Of a stretch of 64,000 nt of DNA, positions 49,976-61,299 are shown in pieces; the stretch's first letter is position 1; each line of letters begins with the position of its first letter. The DNA is taken from NCBI RefSeq assembly GCF_040412425.1, contig NC_089744.1:43217599-43281598 (forward strand). The letters run 5' to 3'. This DNA is from Macrobrachium rosenbergii (lineage: Eukaryota > Arthropoda > Malacostraca > Decapoda > Palaemonidae). The notes below the pieces were generated by a model. The model ran no database searches. It had not been told where the DNA came from and was given only the letters and a program-made list of their open reading frames with translations. The position numbers and the translations under genes are program-made.

Positions 49976-50793
49976 GTTTGCGGCCAATGCTGTTATTTGT
50001 GGCCACCTTTCTCGTTTCTTTGAAAGAACAGGGGGCTCTGCAATTTCTGGCGAAGCTTCCGAACCTCCAATGGAAGTAACACCAGGCTGGATTTGTCCAC
50101 GTCCTCTGCTGCTGCGGTGGTGCCTTCTTCCTGTATACAGCGTTTGTGTCCTCTGCCTTGGCTTCTTCTGTTACCAGGTTACAGGCTGTGGGTGTTGTGG
50201 TGTGTTTGGAGCCCTTGGTGGCCTCGTCGAGTTTGTGTGTGAAGTTCACCAATTCATCCATTGAAAGGGCATCCGCATCTCTGATTTGGCCCCCTCACCT
50301 CATGCGGAAGGCGGCGCAGGAATATTTCTCGCAACAAGCTGATCTTCCTCCGACCATCCATGTCGACGTCCAGCAGCATCAGGAGACCTCGTAGTTCGTC
50401 CCAGGCATCCCTGCGTCATGTGTCCCCCAGGGGCTGGGTCATCAGGTCAAGGGCGCGTTGGGCTCTCTCTGGGACAGGCATGGAGTATGTGTCGATGAGC
50501 TCATCTTGTAGGTCTCTGTGCTTGACTTTGCCGAGGTGTGAGTCCAACCATGGGGTGATTTTGTTGAAGATCTCCTCCGATAGCGTTGTCATGGTTACGT
50601 CCGACTTGGTCTCCTCGTCTGTAATTTTCGCCACTCAGAAATGGACATCTGCCCGCAGAAACCAGGATATGGTGTTTCGTCGCGAGAATGGAGGGAGTTT
50701 TATTCCTTGGCTTATTGCTGCCTTCGAAGGCAAGAGAGGGATGCAGATGATTTGTGCGTCCTCAGAATGACCTTCTACCTCAGTGTCTGACAT
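49971..50793 (-). pseudogene. gag: Gypsy-2 gag
   Basis: ATG at 50793-50791 gives M-S-D-T-E-V-E-G. The segment K-L-P-P-F...W-F-L-R-A-D-V-H-F ends in a TGA at about 50640, beyond which I-T-D-E-E-T-K-S-D-V continues the typical gag core. Near 50070-50010 lies the zinc knuckle C-Y-F-H, F-G, A-R-N-C, A-P-C-S-F. This non-canonical spacing is shared with Gypsy-3. Confidence 0.8.
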
Positions 50794-50819
50794 TTTTTTT
50801 TCATACCAAAACGCGAAAT

Positions 50820-51153
50820 ACTCGCCGTATTTAGTCCGTTAATGGTGTTTGGGTCACGTCAGAAGTCAAAACTATATGCTGTTTGGTTCCGTTAATGACT
50901 TCTGAGTACGGTCGTGTGACTCATAAATGGCGGGGCCAAACCGCTCGAGCACGCCAGAACGTACCTGGAGGGGTACGCCGTAATCAGTCCGTTAGTGGCA
51001 TGGGTGTTCTCCGAGGAAGGAGCTTTCAGAGGCCTAGACTTTTGCCGCCGTGTGGTTCCGTTAAAGGCTCTCTGAAGGCAAAGCGGCCGTAGTGAGTCTG
51101 TTAATGGCGAAGCCAAAACCGCTGTGTTTACCGTCACTCCTCAGGCCACCAGT
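50820..51153 (-). other. Gypsy-2 leader with recurring CCGTTAATGGC phrase
   Basis: The phrase TCCGTTAATGG or a close variant occurs five times (about 50837, 50888, 50988, 51056, 51096). Next to the LTR the element-sense sequence ACTGGTGGCCTGAGGAGTGA may be the primer-binding site, since it starts with TGG one or two bases inside; the matching tRNA was not identified. Confidence 0.55.
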
Positions 51154-51452
51154 TGTGAGGACAAAAAGGTCGGACTGGGTATTAACTGATTTACGTTGTT
51201 TCAGATTTATTACCTTGAGCCAGCAGGTCTTACATGAGCAGAGTTGATTTATTCACCTGGGCTCAGGAAATGGCAGAGTGTGGACGGAACCGTAGTCCAA
51301 TCACAGTGACCTGCACTCTGAGCAATTTGTGTTTGTTGACAGTCAAACAAATGGCAATTTTAAGAGACATAATTAAACATACAATGATAAAATATATATC
51401 TGTGGAAAGGCCAGGAAATTCTACATATGAATATTTACATGAGATCTTGACA
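51154..51452 (-). repeat. Gypsy-2 upstream LTR
   Basis: About 299 bp, TG...CA ends, matching 46651-46902 apart from a ~50-bp block and scattered substitutions. Positions 51453-52384 hold no recognised feature. Confidence 0.9.
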
Positions 51453-52380
51453 TGTTAATAAGTGTGATGCATGAACGTGATTGATGCGAAATGAAGAGAC
51501 GTCTGACATCTTTGCAGTACCAATAAGAACTCTTTCTTCTTATCTACGGAGTGACGTGAACGGTACTGATAGAAATTCTCTCTCTTTCTCTCTAAGATAA
51601 ATGCAAAGTCATACGCAGGTTGTACAAAGGAAAAAACGTGTCAAGTATGTCCTACTTGGCAAAGAGACAGAGTTATTATCGAGAAAAAGAACTATGGGTC
51701 AGATCATTCAAGCTTCTGCAATGGAAATTACAAATAAAAGGTATTAAGATACGTAAAAAGTCAACCGAGACGATGCTAAAACCTTATACAATGCATTAGT
51801 TCGACTTCAACATGAGTATGCTCTCCAATTCTTGGAGCCATCCCAGAGGTAGGGCGTAAAAGATAATGAACAGTACAGACAAGAATAGCCAAATTAATTC
51901 CATCAGACAGACACAGGATATGCAAGGAGGCTCGAAGACATCAATATGTAGGCTACTCTCTATAAACGTGTTGATCAAGAGGTCAGTTGAGAGACATTCA
52001 AGATACCCAGAGTTTTCAGTAATATAAATTACAGGAATTACTTATCTTAAGAAATAAATATAAAAGATCCAACGAATGAACGCTGAAACTAAAAAAAGTT
52101 CAACACCAGCCACTGTGGGCCCTTTCCCACGTATAAGATAGTCTCATTTTAGCTGAGACTGCCAGCCGTGGGTCTGCAAAGTACCACTACCGACAAGTTC
52201 AAGAATAGAAGAGACAAAGTGAATGTAACTCTAACTCCATGAAAATCTTCCCTTCCCTTCCCCACTCATCCCCATTCCATTCCAAACATCAGCAACGTTG
52301 ATTACTTTCGACAAATACCCCCATCGATATAACACAACTTCAATATTCAGTTTTGAAGGTGAATATCCCTTGATACATCA

Positions 52381-52384
<4 letters not shown>

Positions 52385-52429
<45 letters not shown>

Positions 52430-52470
52430 ACTGGACAGAGAGAGAGTCCAGAGAAAGAGAGAGAGAGAGC
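52385..52470. repeat. Interrupted (GA)n microsatellite
   Basis: (GA)n at 52385-52428, then shorter GA blocks to about 52470. Confidence 0.95.
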
Positions 52471-52716
52471 CTTGATTAAGTACAGCTAAAAAAACCTGAA
52501 ATGAAACTTCAGCAACGTTTTAATGAGCTGGCTTTGAACAGTTTATCCTTCTGGTTCAGAATATGGCTTTCACTAATAATAATTATGGGAAATTTATCTC
52601 TACTTTGCTAGGAGAAGAGTGGGACGAGGTATCTGCAGCAGATTATATACATCCCTTTCCAGAATGTTCCAAAATACCAGATTTACAAGGAAAGTGCAAC
52701 TACCTACACCTTAAAA

Positions 52717-52718
<2 letters not shown>

Positions 52719-52761
<43 letters not shown>

Positions 52762-52780
52762 TCAGTGTGTGTGTGTGTTT
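52719..52780. repeat. Compound (TA)n-(TG)n microsatellite
   Basis: (TA)n to 52757, a short AATTCAG, then a (TG)n of about seven units. A GATA-like tetranucleotide patch occurs near 52955-52975. Positions 52781-53454 hold nothing else recognised. Confidence 0.9.
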
Positions 52781-53454
52781 TTCTTCCCAGTCAGTAAAGT
52801 GCACAAATTTAGATTAATTTCTACAGATATATTAAAATGACTAAATTTGTATACTGATGATTACAGTCTTTATGTATAAAAAACTGAAGACACATATATA
52901 TTTATATTCGTATATACATAGATTATCTATACATATGATATAAGGCAGCAAAGTTAGATAGATGGATAGATAGATAAGGTCAAGTTCAGTTCTATATGAA
53001 GACCTGTAATCATCTGTATACAAACTGCTATCGGTCTTGTTGCATAGTATCATAAGTCATTTAAATTTGTGCACGTTACCCCTTCAATAAAATTTAATTG
53101 CATTATTATATATTATAATATGAAAGACTTCGTTTTTGTTTGGTTATTCCCTGTGAAAAATCGGGAACATTACCTGCCCCACTGAATGAAAAGATCTTCC
53201 AGCAAATCTTTTCATAGTTCCATTTTGTTCGGCACCATAAAAAGAAGAAATAACAAGAGTTTCCTCTTTCCTCGCCTGAAAAAATTCTATAAAAACACGG
53301 AGTGGGAAAGCGAATGCCTGCATTTTTTCCTGTTAATAGAAGAGGTAAGCAAACGTATTGGGTAATTACACTGTGGTCAGCTATGATAGGCTCTTGTGTA
53401 TGCGGTATACTTTACGTACCTGTGTTCACAACTGAATCACAGTTGGCACAAACG

Positions 53455-53760
53455 CAGAGCGAGTGAACCCTTACAGTGCGCTTCAGTGCACCTTCACCCG
53501 GTGCACTGTAGGCATTACTTCATTACTTTGCAGGAGTTTCGGCCCCTAACTGCAACCCTTTTCATTTCTATTACTGTCTCCATTCAGTCTTACTTTCATC
53601 ACCTCTCCACCCTTTGTAACAATTGTTTGATAGTGCAACTTCGAGGTTTCACCTCCTGTTAAACCTTTTAAACCTCTTACATCATCGATTTCCTTCCAGA
53701 GTTGAATGGCTTCATAGGTCCCAGAATTTGATGTTTCGGCCTAAATTTTAGAACCAGTGA
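53455..53760 (-). repeat. Dispersed repeat A, copy 3
   Basis: Reverse orientation copy of the sequence at 2251-2517. On the minus strand it shows TCTGGGACCTATGAAGCCAT, GAGGTTTAAAAGG, AAAGGGTGG, GGTTGCAGTTAGGGGCCG and AATGCCTACAGTGCACCGG. Positions 53761-54537 contain only short TA patches near 53861 and 53887. Confidence 0.7.
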
Positions 53761-54537
53761 AACTGTGGTTTTATCTCTTTAATGATTAAGGTTCGAGCAC
53801 ATAAAATCAAGCATGCACACATACTAAATATTCAGTATGTCCAATGCAATATAATAGGCATATATATATATATATAATTGGTTTATATATATATATATAG
53901 CAGTATATCTATCTTGTGTGGTGAAAGTATCACACCTACATGTATGTGTGTGTTTGTTTGCATGTAATTTACAGATAACCCAGACTTTTACCTAAATAAA
54001 TATGTGGATTTATTAAGCCTAACGAAATATGCCCCGTAGGAAGCATTCTCAGAAAATCTGTTTTACAAATCAATGATCATTGAATTAAGATCACGGAGCA
54101 CGTACAGGAAGTAAAAGGAAACTGCTACTCCGGTTTATGTATAGAGATTTAGAATCTCCTTATCAAGGAAACATCTCGGTAACTTCATCTACTTTCATTC
54201 ACCTTGAGAAACTGAAACATCCAGAAAGCAAGTTCTTTTAGAAGACTGTATTATAGAAATAAATACAAAATTCCTTAGAGAAAAGGAATTACCGGAAGTG
54301 TGTCTTTGGGAGCTACGTTTCGTCCAAGGGAGTGTGAATTAACGGATGAAAAGAATGGAAGCAGTTTCTAAACTGATGATTGCTGTTTATAAACACTGCC
54401 GAAAACATTTCCGCTTCTGCCCTAATGCAGTCTGCTTGAGTTGCCAAGTGTCCACAACAGATGGATGTGGCTCTTCACTGCTCTTCTTTTTATCGTTATT
54501 ATTATCCTTACTGTAACCCCATACTCAGTCAGGGATT

Positions 54538-54642
54538 AAATAATAATAATAATAATAATAATACCTAGATCCAATAATAAATAATAATGGTGTCAGTAGT
54601 CACAGGTAGTAGTAGTAGTAGCAGCAGCTGTAGTAGTAGTAG
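54538..54642. repeat. (AAT)n and (AGT/AGC)n trinucleotide tracts
   Basis: (TAA)n at about 54538-54562 and a GTA/GCA tract at about 54606-54642. Positions 54643-55402 hold no recognised feature. Confidence 0.9.
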
Positions 54643-55399
54643 TTAGAGAACATTATTGGTGAACGGGGGTTGCAAAAGAACTACGTCACTGTGGTGTTTT
54701 TCCCGCAACAACAAATCAATTAATAAATGAACAAATACATAAATGTTTACACTTTGGCAAAGCAGAAACCAAAGAGTGAAGCTGTTGTAATCTTGCATCA
54801 ATATGTCCTGAACTGGGTTCAACTGCACTTGGGGTCAGGCTTCGGTCTGTTCTGTAACAGAGAGATTTTGATAACTCGACGTCAAAAATAGTAATTCTGC
54901 TGAAAAGTGGGCAAATTTTTTTTTCTTACAGTAATCCTTGTAAACATGAGAATGCGGAATTATCAGGGTTACTGCGGTCGCACCTCTATGTTCCCAAATC
55001 ATTATTATTACAATGATTGTAGACAGCATCGGTATGACTTCTCTTACAAGAACCTTGATTTTTCCAAGAAAACTTCAATGATATTTCTGGGCCAACAATG
55101 TGAAAAAACAAGAATAAAATGTTTACAACATTGAAGGAAAATTAGTTGTAGGCGAATGAAAATCGGAAAAAGATATTTAATGCAAAAATAATAATTAAAA
55201 GAACGTATTCTTTAAATTCCGCAAGCAGCATTACTTCAACTTTAGTTTTTCACAGATATCTGGAAGATTTATGTTTATTATTGTAGTATTCAAGAACACC
55301 TTACAGCATTATGTCTTAATTTAGGTCTTTGTATTTATGGAACTTTTTTCGTTCCCTCAGGGACTCATTAACGCATTCCACTAACGAACTTATGATGCC

Positions 55400-55402
<3 letters not shown>

Positions 55403-55431
<29 letters not shown>
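55403..55431. repeat. (GA)n microsatellite
   Basis: About 14 units. The phrase CGTTCCCTCAGGGACTCAT at about 55353 recurs at about 63484. Positions 55432-56420 hold nothing recognised. Confidence 0.9.
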
Positions 55432-55434
<3 letters not shown>

Positions 55435-56420
55435 CTTATAAATGGCTTCACTAGGGTGGGGTGAAAATTGCTTCATCGAGGGCTTCCCGTTCTGATGGCA
55501 TACATTTAGACAACGTCTAATTTTCTCTCTCTCTCTTTCCCTGGATTTTAAGGGGGTGCGCCCATCTTTCCCTTCTTGTCCACTTCGGGGTTCAGTTGTG
55601 CGTTAGATGCGCTACCACTTAAGTTACAGAGTTAAACAGAGAGAGGAGAGCAACTGATCATTTTATTTTTTTTACAAGGATCAGTTTCCTTAAGGATACG
55701 AAGGCTTTCTGCATAGGTAAAGGAATATCCTTTGGAGCTTCATAAGATAAAAATAGACCCAGTTCCTCTGATAATAAAGCATAGTTCTCCAGCATTTGGT
55801 AGCTATACTGACTGGAGTTACAGAGCTATATGCAAAGGAATTTTAATTTTTTTCTTATTTCTTACTCTTACCTGTGTCAGTTCACCCTTCCTTTTCACAT
55901 TTCTTTCTTCCATCACTCTTCCCCAAACCACTCTTACATTTAAATTGTTCCGGTGAGAAAGACACCCACAGAAAGGTATGATACCATGCTGCTTACGCCT
56001 ACTTACTCTGGCTACATTAACAAAGGTATACCGTGTCACTAGGCCTCCAATTCTAAAAATTCGTACATGATAATTTGAAGATCTGAATCCTTAATCAATT
56101 CATGAAACGGTTTCAGAATGTGCAATCAGAGATTCCTCGAATCCACAAGAAATTTTCAACATAACTAGCATTTTAAGATGTAATATTCTAATCGGCTCCA
56201 ACAAGACCTCCAACGGCCCCTTTCCTCCCTCCCTCTCTCTCTCTCCCCACTCACCTGCTATTACTTCTGCTATTACATTTGCTATTGGGGGTCTCTCCAT
56301 TTACTAAATTTTTTCTATCTCTCGTTTTACTCAATAACAGCATCTTCAGATCATTTTTAAAACTCCGTAAGGAGTTGGTGCAAAAATATTCTACATATAA
56401 AGTGAGAAGACAAAAGTGTA

Positions 56421-56424
56421 TAAT

Positions 56425-56459
<35 letters not shown>

Positions 56460-56461
56460 TA
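56421..56461. repeat. (AAT)n microsatellite
   Basis: About 12 AAT units with one interruption. Positions 56462-57331 hold no recognised feature. Confidence 0.92.
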
Positions 56462-57331
56462 AACTAGATATCAGCTGTATCTGTTTTAACAAAGTTTCTA
56501 GAGACTGGGAAAATAATGTAATTGCACTGAAATGCAATCATAGCTTTTGACTTATTAATAACTTTTGGAAGCCATAGATTATAATAAATATTTGGTTTGT
56601 TGAAGCAGTATTAAAGGCAATATCGGTAATTATAAGAAAGTTAAGGCTTAGAGGAGTTAGGAACAGTAGGTTTTCGTAATTTTATTACCCTTAAAAATAA
56701 TTAAGAATACCATGTACTGGAAAAACTGCGAATCTAATGTATCAGTGTCATATACATCAGTGAACGCCAGAACTTTGCTCGAAAAGAATCTAGGAACTGG
56801 GTGGTGAGGTTGGGGGAGGGGGAGGCCGGTGGCAAATTGCAGCTTCAGTGATAGGAGTCGCTTTGGAACTTTCATTCCCCAGAATGTTCCTGGTGTGTTG
56901 GCAATTTCGATGCTCTTTATACAAAACTGTCATCATCGGTATTCAATCAAAGTACGGAGAAGACTCAAATAAAAACATGAACAAATCAAAATCGTTTGAG
57001 CCCTAGAAAAGAACTGACTGTCCATAGGTAATTACTATCCACCTATGTATCATTAACTTTTTCTTGACGTAACTTCCGTTACGGTATGATTTTTACTGTA
57101 TTATCAGGTCCATGGGGCGATAACCATATTTTACGGAAATCCAACCGGGAACCAGCCTATCTCACATCTGGTCCATGAAAGCACTGACGCCGAATGCATG
57201 AAAACGGCCTTTTTCCAGTCGTTAAGTCAGGACGGTAGTCTACGGGAAATAAACTCTACGCTTAGATTTACCGTCGCCTTTGTTTGCAGTCTATATCAAC
57301 CGTCATTTTTCACCGTATGGATAAACTGGTA

Positions 57332-57650
57332 TGAGAGCTGGAATATGCAATTGTGGCCAAAGGCTAAGTGCTGGGAACTATGAGATCATTCAGCGCTGAA
57401 AGTGAAGCTGACTGTACAAGAGGTTTTAAAGGTATAATAGGAGAAGAAGCTCAAAGCAGTTGCACCATGAAACAGTTGTTAGGAAAGGGTGGAAAGGAAG
57501 ATGGAAGAAAGATACTGCGAACAGAGGTACAGTAAAAGGAATAAAAGGGGTTGCAGCTAGGGGCCAAAAGGACGCTGCAAAGAACCTGAAGTAATGCCTA
57601 CAGTGCACCGCGTGAGTAGCATTTACGGCACTACCATATACTGGGACACT
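57332..57650 (+). repeat. Dispersed repeat A, copy 2
   Basis: GGCCAAAGGCTAAGTGCTGG, GAGATCATTCAGCGCTGAAA, AGGAAAGGGTGGAAAG, GATGGAAGAAAGA, GGTTGCAGCTAGGGGCC and AATGCCTACAGTGCACCG occur in the same order as at 2251-2517. This copy contains an extra internal block (about 57410-57465) also seen in copy 3 but missing in copy 1. Confidence 0.8.
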
Positions 57651-57767
57651 GGAATGAAAATTAGACACTGTTATCACGATCATTATTATAATGCTCCACA
57701 ATGAGATGGATCTATGATAAAGCGAGCAATAACAATTTAATTCCATCCTGAGGTACGAGTTGCGATG

Positions 57768-57803
57768 ATAATAATAATAATAATAATAATTAAAATAATA
57801 ATA
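57768..57803. repeat. (AAT)n microsatellite
   Basis: About 10 ATA units with one interruption. Positions 57804-58065 hold no recognised feature. Confidence 0.9.
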
Positions 57804-58065
57804 CCCAAAATAAGAATAGGAAAACAGCAGCAAAAGAATCCAGTCCTGAACGTGTTTCAGTCAGTGGTTGACTTCCAGAAGTGGATTTCCGTCAACTGGT
57901 ACCGCCATTAACGAGAGATCTCTTAGTCAGAGCATTTAACGGTTTCTGATGAGAATGTCAAGGAGAAGTGTCATTCGCTTCACGGAACATGAAATAACGA
58001 GAGCTATCTTTCATACAACTTCCTCTCACGTAACTGAAAGGTTGCTCTGAATAATGAGTTGCATT

Positions 58066-58489
58066 TGTAAAGTCACCAAATCGGCGCCAGGATAGTGTTT
58101 CAGACGGCGCCATTAATTAAGTCTCCGCTGAGCTTGTTTTCTTTGGTGACTTCCCATTTTCTTCAAGCTCAATTAGTCACGCCTAAAACGTGCCAGGTCA
58201 CGCATTTTTAATCATTTTTACTTTATGGTATTTATACAAATGTCACACATTGTGTATCATATGTTTCTTCATTCACAGGCATCAAGACTGTATCTATATT
58301 GTAGTTCTGTATGTTTTGTATTGTAATTTGTACTCGTTCACTGCATATTATTGTTTATTGTTTCGACCTCAGGTCACAGTCAATTCCATTGTCTCTCACG
58401 GTCGGCGTCAGTCGGCCGCAATATAAACTGCCTGGATCTGTAATAAAGTAGCAGTAACTTTTACCTGCTCGTTTCTTTGACACCTTACA
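58066..58489 (+). repeat. Gypsy-3 5' LTR
   Basis: Starts TGTAAAGTCACC and ends CACCTTACA (TG...CA). ATATAAA at 58421 is a possible TATA box, and AATAAA at 58442-58447 a possible polyadenylation signal; both are also present in the 3' LTR. The next bases GTGGTGACCCCGAG are a likely primer-binding site starting with TGG. Confidence 0.95.
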
Positions 58490-58718
58490 GTGGTGACCCC
58501 GAGTATCCCGGAGCCATTAGCGGACTCGACACGGCGACTCAGTCTTGGCTCCAGGATTTCTCCAAAACGCCTTAGCGGCCTAAACACGGCGCTGTAACCA
58601 GCGTTTGAGCATGCTGACTCGTCGGCGCACCCCACCAGCGCCACTAGCGGAACCACACGGCGCACGAAAGTGCGCACTGACGTGAGTACCCCACTCCAGT
58701 AAGGGGTCAGGAGCGAGC

Positions 58719-59645
58719 ATGGACGCGGATATCCCCTCCTTCATGCAGTTAAACGCGACCTCGCGGACTCCGAGGTTTACCTACCTCCCATCACAGCCGC
58801 GCCCGCCCCGCGCATCGAGGCCCTCCCGCAACTCCACACCAGCGCCCGAACACACGACGGCCGGGCAACACAATCGCGGGCCGCCCTCACCGTAAAACTG
58901 CCGCCGTTTATGCAGGGGAACCCATCGATGTGGCTGCGCAGGGTGGAGAGCCACTTCAGAATCGCGGACCTCACGGACGAAATCCTACAGGCCGACACAG
59001 TGCTCAACGCCCTTCCGGAGGACGTACAGAAAACTCATCTCGCGAGTACCCAAACACACACCCTCACATACAGCACCACAAAAAGTTCCTCCTCGAAGCT
59101 TGCTCCTGCCCATCGCCGAGCGGGCCGCCCGTGCTATCGACCTTGCCAATAATCCACGCCACGACCTCAATCCAAGAGACGCTTGGGGCATGGTCGTAGA
59201 TCTCCTGTCACTACCAGACTTGGGTGGCACAAACAAGCGGCAGGAGATAAGCTTCATACCGGAAATCTACCTTCGCCAACTCCTCCCGGAAGTACGCAAC
59301 CAGATCGCTCACCCCTACACCATGCCTGTCGAGGACCTCATAGAGGCGGCACAACATCTCACAGACTCCGTCAAGGCTTCACAGCGGCTAAAACCGGCCA
59401 CACAGCCGGTCAGCTCCGTCCAGCCTGAAGAGGACGTAGAGCAGCCCATCAACGCCATCGCCAACAGACGCCCACCGAACCACAGCAGACGGAGGTCCCG
59501 GGCTTCTGTTGCTACCACAAGTGGTTCGGAAAGGACGCCCGAAACTGCCTGCCGCCCTGCTCGTTCAACCGCTCAAAAACGGGGGTGGCGGCGCCAGCAG
59601 GACAGGCCGCCATGGCAGCCGAAGAACCCAGGGCCTCAAAAACAG
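58719..59645 (+). pseudogene. gag: Gypsy-3 gag
   Basis: The ATG at 58719 gives M-D-A-D-I-P-S-F. That frame stops near 58900, and the core continues in another frame with K-L-P-P-F-M-Q-G-N-P and W-L-R-R-V-E-S-H-F-R (58895-59030). After another shift it runs through A-A-R-A-I-D-L-A to N-Q-I-A-H-P-Y (59110-59320). Near 59500-59565 a third frame encodes the zinc knuckle C-C-Y-H-K-W-F-G, A-R-N-C, P-P-C-S-F. Expected role: structural particle protein and RNA packaging. At least three frameshifts are present. Confidence 0.85.
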
Positions 59646-60046
59646 TAGGTTTTTACGTCCGCGACACCGTCTCCGGCAGGATGATGCTGGTCGACACAGG
59701 AGCCTTTAAGTCGGATCTTCCCAGCATCCAGAGAGGACCGCAACCAGACACCAGACCCGGCCGCTTCCTGACGGCCGCCAACGGAACCCCATCCTCTCCC
59801 ACGGCACCAGGCCCTGTCGATCTCCATCCTTGGCCAGAGTTACTCCTGGGACTTCATCGTCATGGACGTAGGAACCCCACTCCTGGGGGCCGATTTTCTG
59901 GCGCACTTCGGCCTGCTAGTCGGCGTGGGCGCAAGCGCCTCCTCGACACCGACTCCTGCCGGTCTCTCCCATTAACAGCGGGACCCAGACCCACCATCAG
60001 CGCCGCCGCCCCACCAGTATGCACACCTTCTGTCGGAGTTCCCTGA
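59640..60046 (+). pseudogene. pol: Gypsy-3 aspartic protease
   Basis: F-Y-V-R-D-T-V-S-G-R is followed by L-V-D-T-G-A (DTG at 59693-59701). The frame is then lost, although L-T-A-A-N-G-T-P (about 59770) and a G-A-D-F-L reading near 59887 in another frame mark the rest of the retropepsin fold. It lies between gag and RT as usual. Confidence 0.8.
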
Positions 60047-60109
60047 GGTATTTCAAGCCCGAGCCGCCAAGTCCCCGGGGCCCCAGCCAAGCACGGCATA
60101 TACCACCAT

Positions 60110-61290
60110 ATAGTGACTAAAGGGCCCCGACACATGCGAAGTTCGCAGGCTTCCCCTCAGCGCCTTCAGGAGGCGAAAAAAAAGCATTGCGGAGATGGAA
60201 CAGATGGGCATCTGCAGGAAAGCCTCCAGTCCATGGGCCTCCCCCTCCACATGGTGCAGAAACCGGACGGCTCCTGGAGACCCTGCGGCGACTACAGGCG
60301 GCTCAACATTGCAACAGAGCCCGACCACTACCCTCTACCCAACATGCAAGACCTCACGGCCTCCTTCACGGGGCACTAAATTGGACCTTCTTAAATCTTA
60401 TTTCCAGGTACCTGTTGCGCCAGAGGACATACCAAAGACAGCCATCATCACGCCCTTCGGGTCCTATGTGTTCGCCTTCTCCACCTTCGGGCTGAGGAAC
60501 AGGGGGCCACCTTCCAGCGGCTCATGGACAGCATCCTGGGGACCTAAAGTTCTGTGTCTGGTACGTCGACGACATTCTCATATTTTCCAGGTCTCACAGC
60601 GAACACCAGAGGCACATCAAAGCAGTCCTCCAGCGCCTCCAAGAAAACGGCCTCGTCGTCCACTTTGACAAGTGTACCTTCGGCGTCCAGAAAGCAGAAT
60701 TCCTGGGTCACGAGGTGTCTCCGACAGGCGTCCCCCTCTTACATCGAAAGTGGCAGCCTTAGCCAGGTTCCCGACACCCACCTCCATCAAGGCCGTCCAG
60801 GAGTTCCTTGGGATGGTAAACTTCTACAGGCGGTTCATCCCCGGGATCGCGACACCACGGCCCCTGACGGAAGTCCTGAAAGGTCAACTGAAGTCCCTGT
60901 CTTGGGGACCCAGCCAGCAGCAGGCCTTTTCCCTGACGAAGGCCGCCCTCGCCAAGGCAACCGCCTTGGCACACCAGGATCCCAAGGCCCCCCTCCAGCT
61001 GACGACAGATGCCGGTAACATTGCCTGCGGTGCTGTTCTGGAGCAAATCATCAACGGCACCCGCCAGCCCATCGCCTTCTTCAGCAAGAAGTTCAGTCCC
61101 GCAGAGTCCCGCTACAGCACCTTCGACAGGGAACTCTGCGCGATGTACCGCGCAGTTCGGCACTTCAAGTTCCTCCTGGAGGGACGCCCTTCACAATCTT
61201 CACAGACCACCAGCCACTGGTTCACGCCTTCACGAAGCAGGGGGACGCATGGTCTTCCAGACAGCAGCGCCACCTCTCAGCCATAGCCGA
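60110..61290 (+). pseudogene. pol: Gypsy-3 reverse transcriptase and RNase H
   Basis: RT motifs in order: M-E-Q-M-G-I-C-R-K, H-M-V-Q-K-P-D-G-S-W-R-P-C-G-D-Y (about 60250-60300), D-H-Y-P-L-P-N-M-Q-D-L, L-D-L-L-K-S-Y-F-Q-V, F-A-F-S-T-F-G-L-R-N and an intact Y-V-D-D (60562-60573). The connection follows with F-L-G-M-V-N-F-Y-R-R-F (about 60805). RNase H follows with T-T-D-A-G-N-I-A-C-G-A-V-L-E (about 61000-61040) and F-D-R-E-L-C-A-M (about 61123). A deletion removes the codons just before L-D-L-L near 60375, and frames switch repeatedly. Confidence 0.9.
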
Positions 61291-61299
61291 ATTTACCTG

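Larger units (their letters stand above)
46651..51452 (-). mobile_element. Gypsy-2: Ty3/gypsy (Mag-like) LTR retrotransposon, decayed
   Basis: Two LTRs (46651-46902 and 51154-51452) bracket a minus-strand gag, protease, RT, RNase H and integrase in that order. The integrase-last order and the C-Y-x-H...C...P-C gag knuckle fit Ty3/gypsy, probably the Mag group. Multiple stops and frameshifts. No clear 4-5 bp target duplication is seen at the outer ends. Confidence 0.88.

Noticed and set aside
46641..51459. TTAAT as a Gypsy-2 target duplication
   Set aside because: It lies 5 bp outside one LTR and 2 bp outside the other, so it does not border the LTR ends consistently.
52563..52720. ORF starting M-A-F-T-N-N-N-Y before a (TA)n tract
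   Set aside because: Reads somewhat protein-like but is short (about 55 residues), unrecognised and open into the microsatellite; no support beyond chance.
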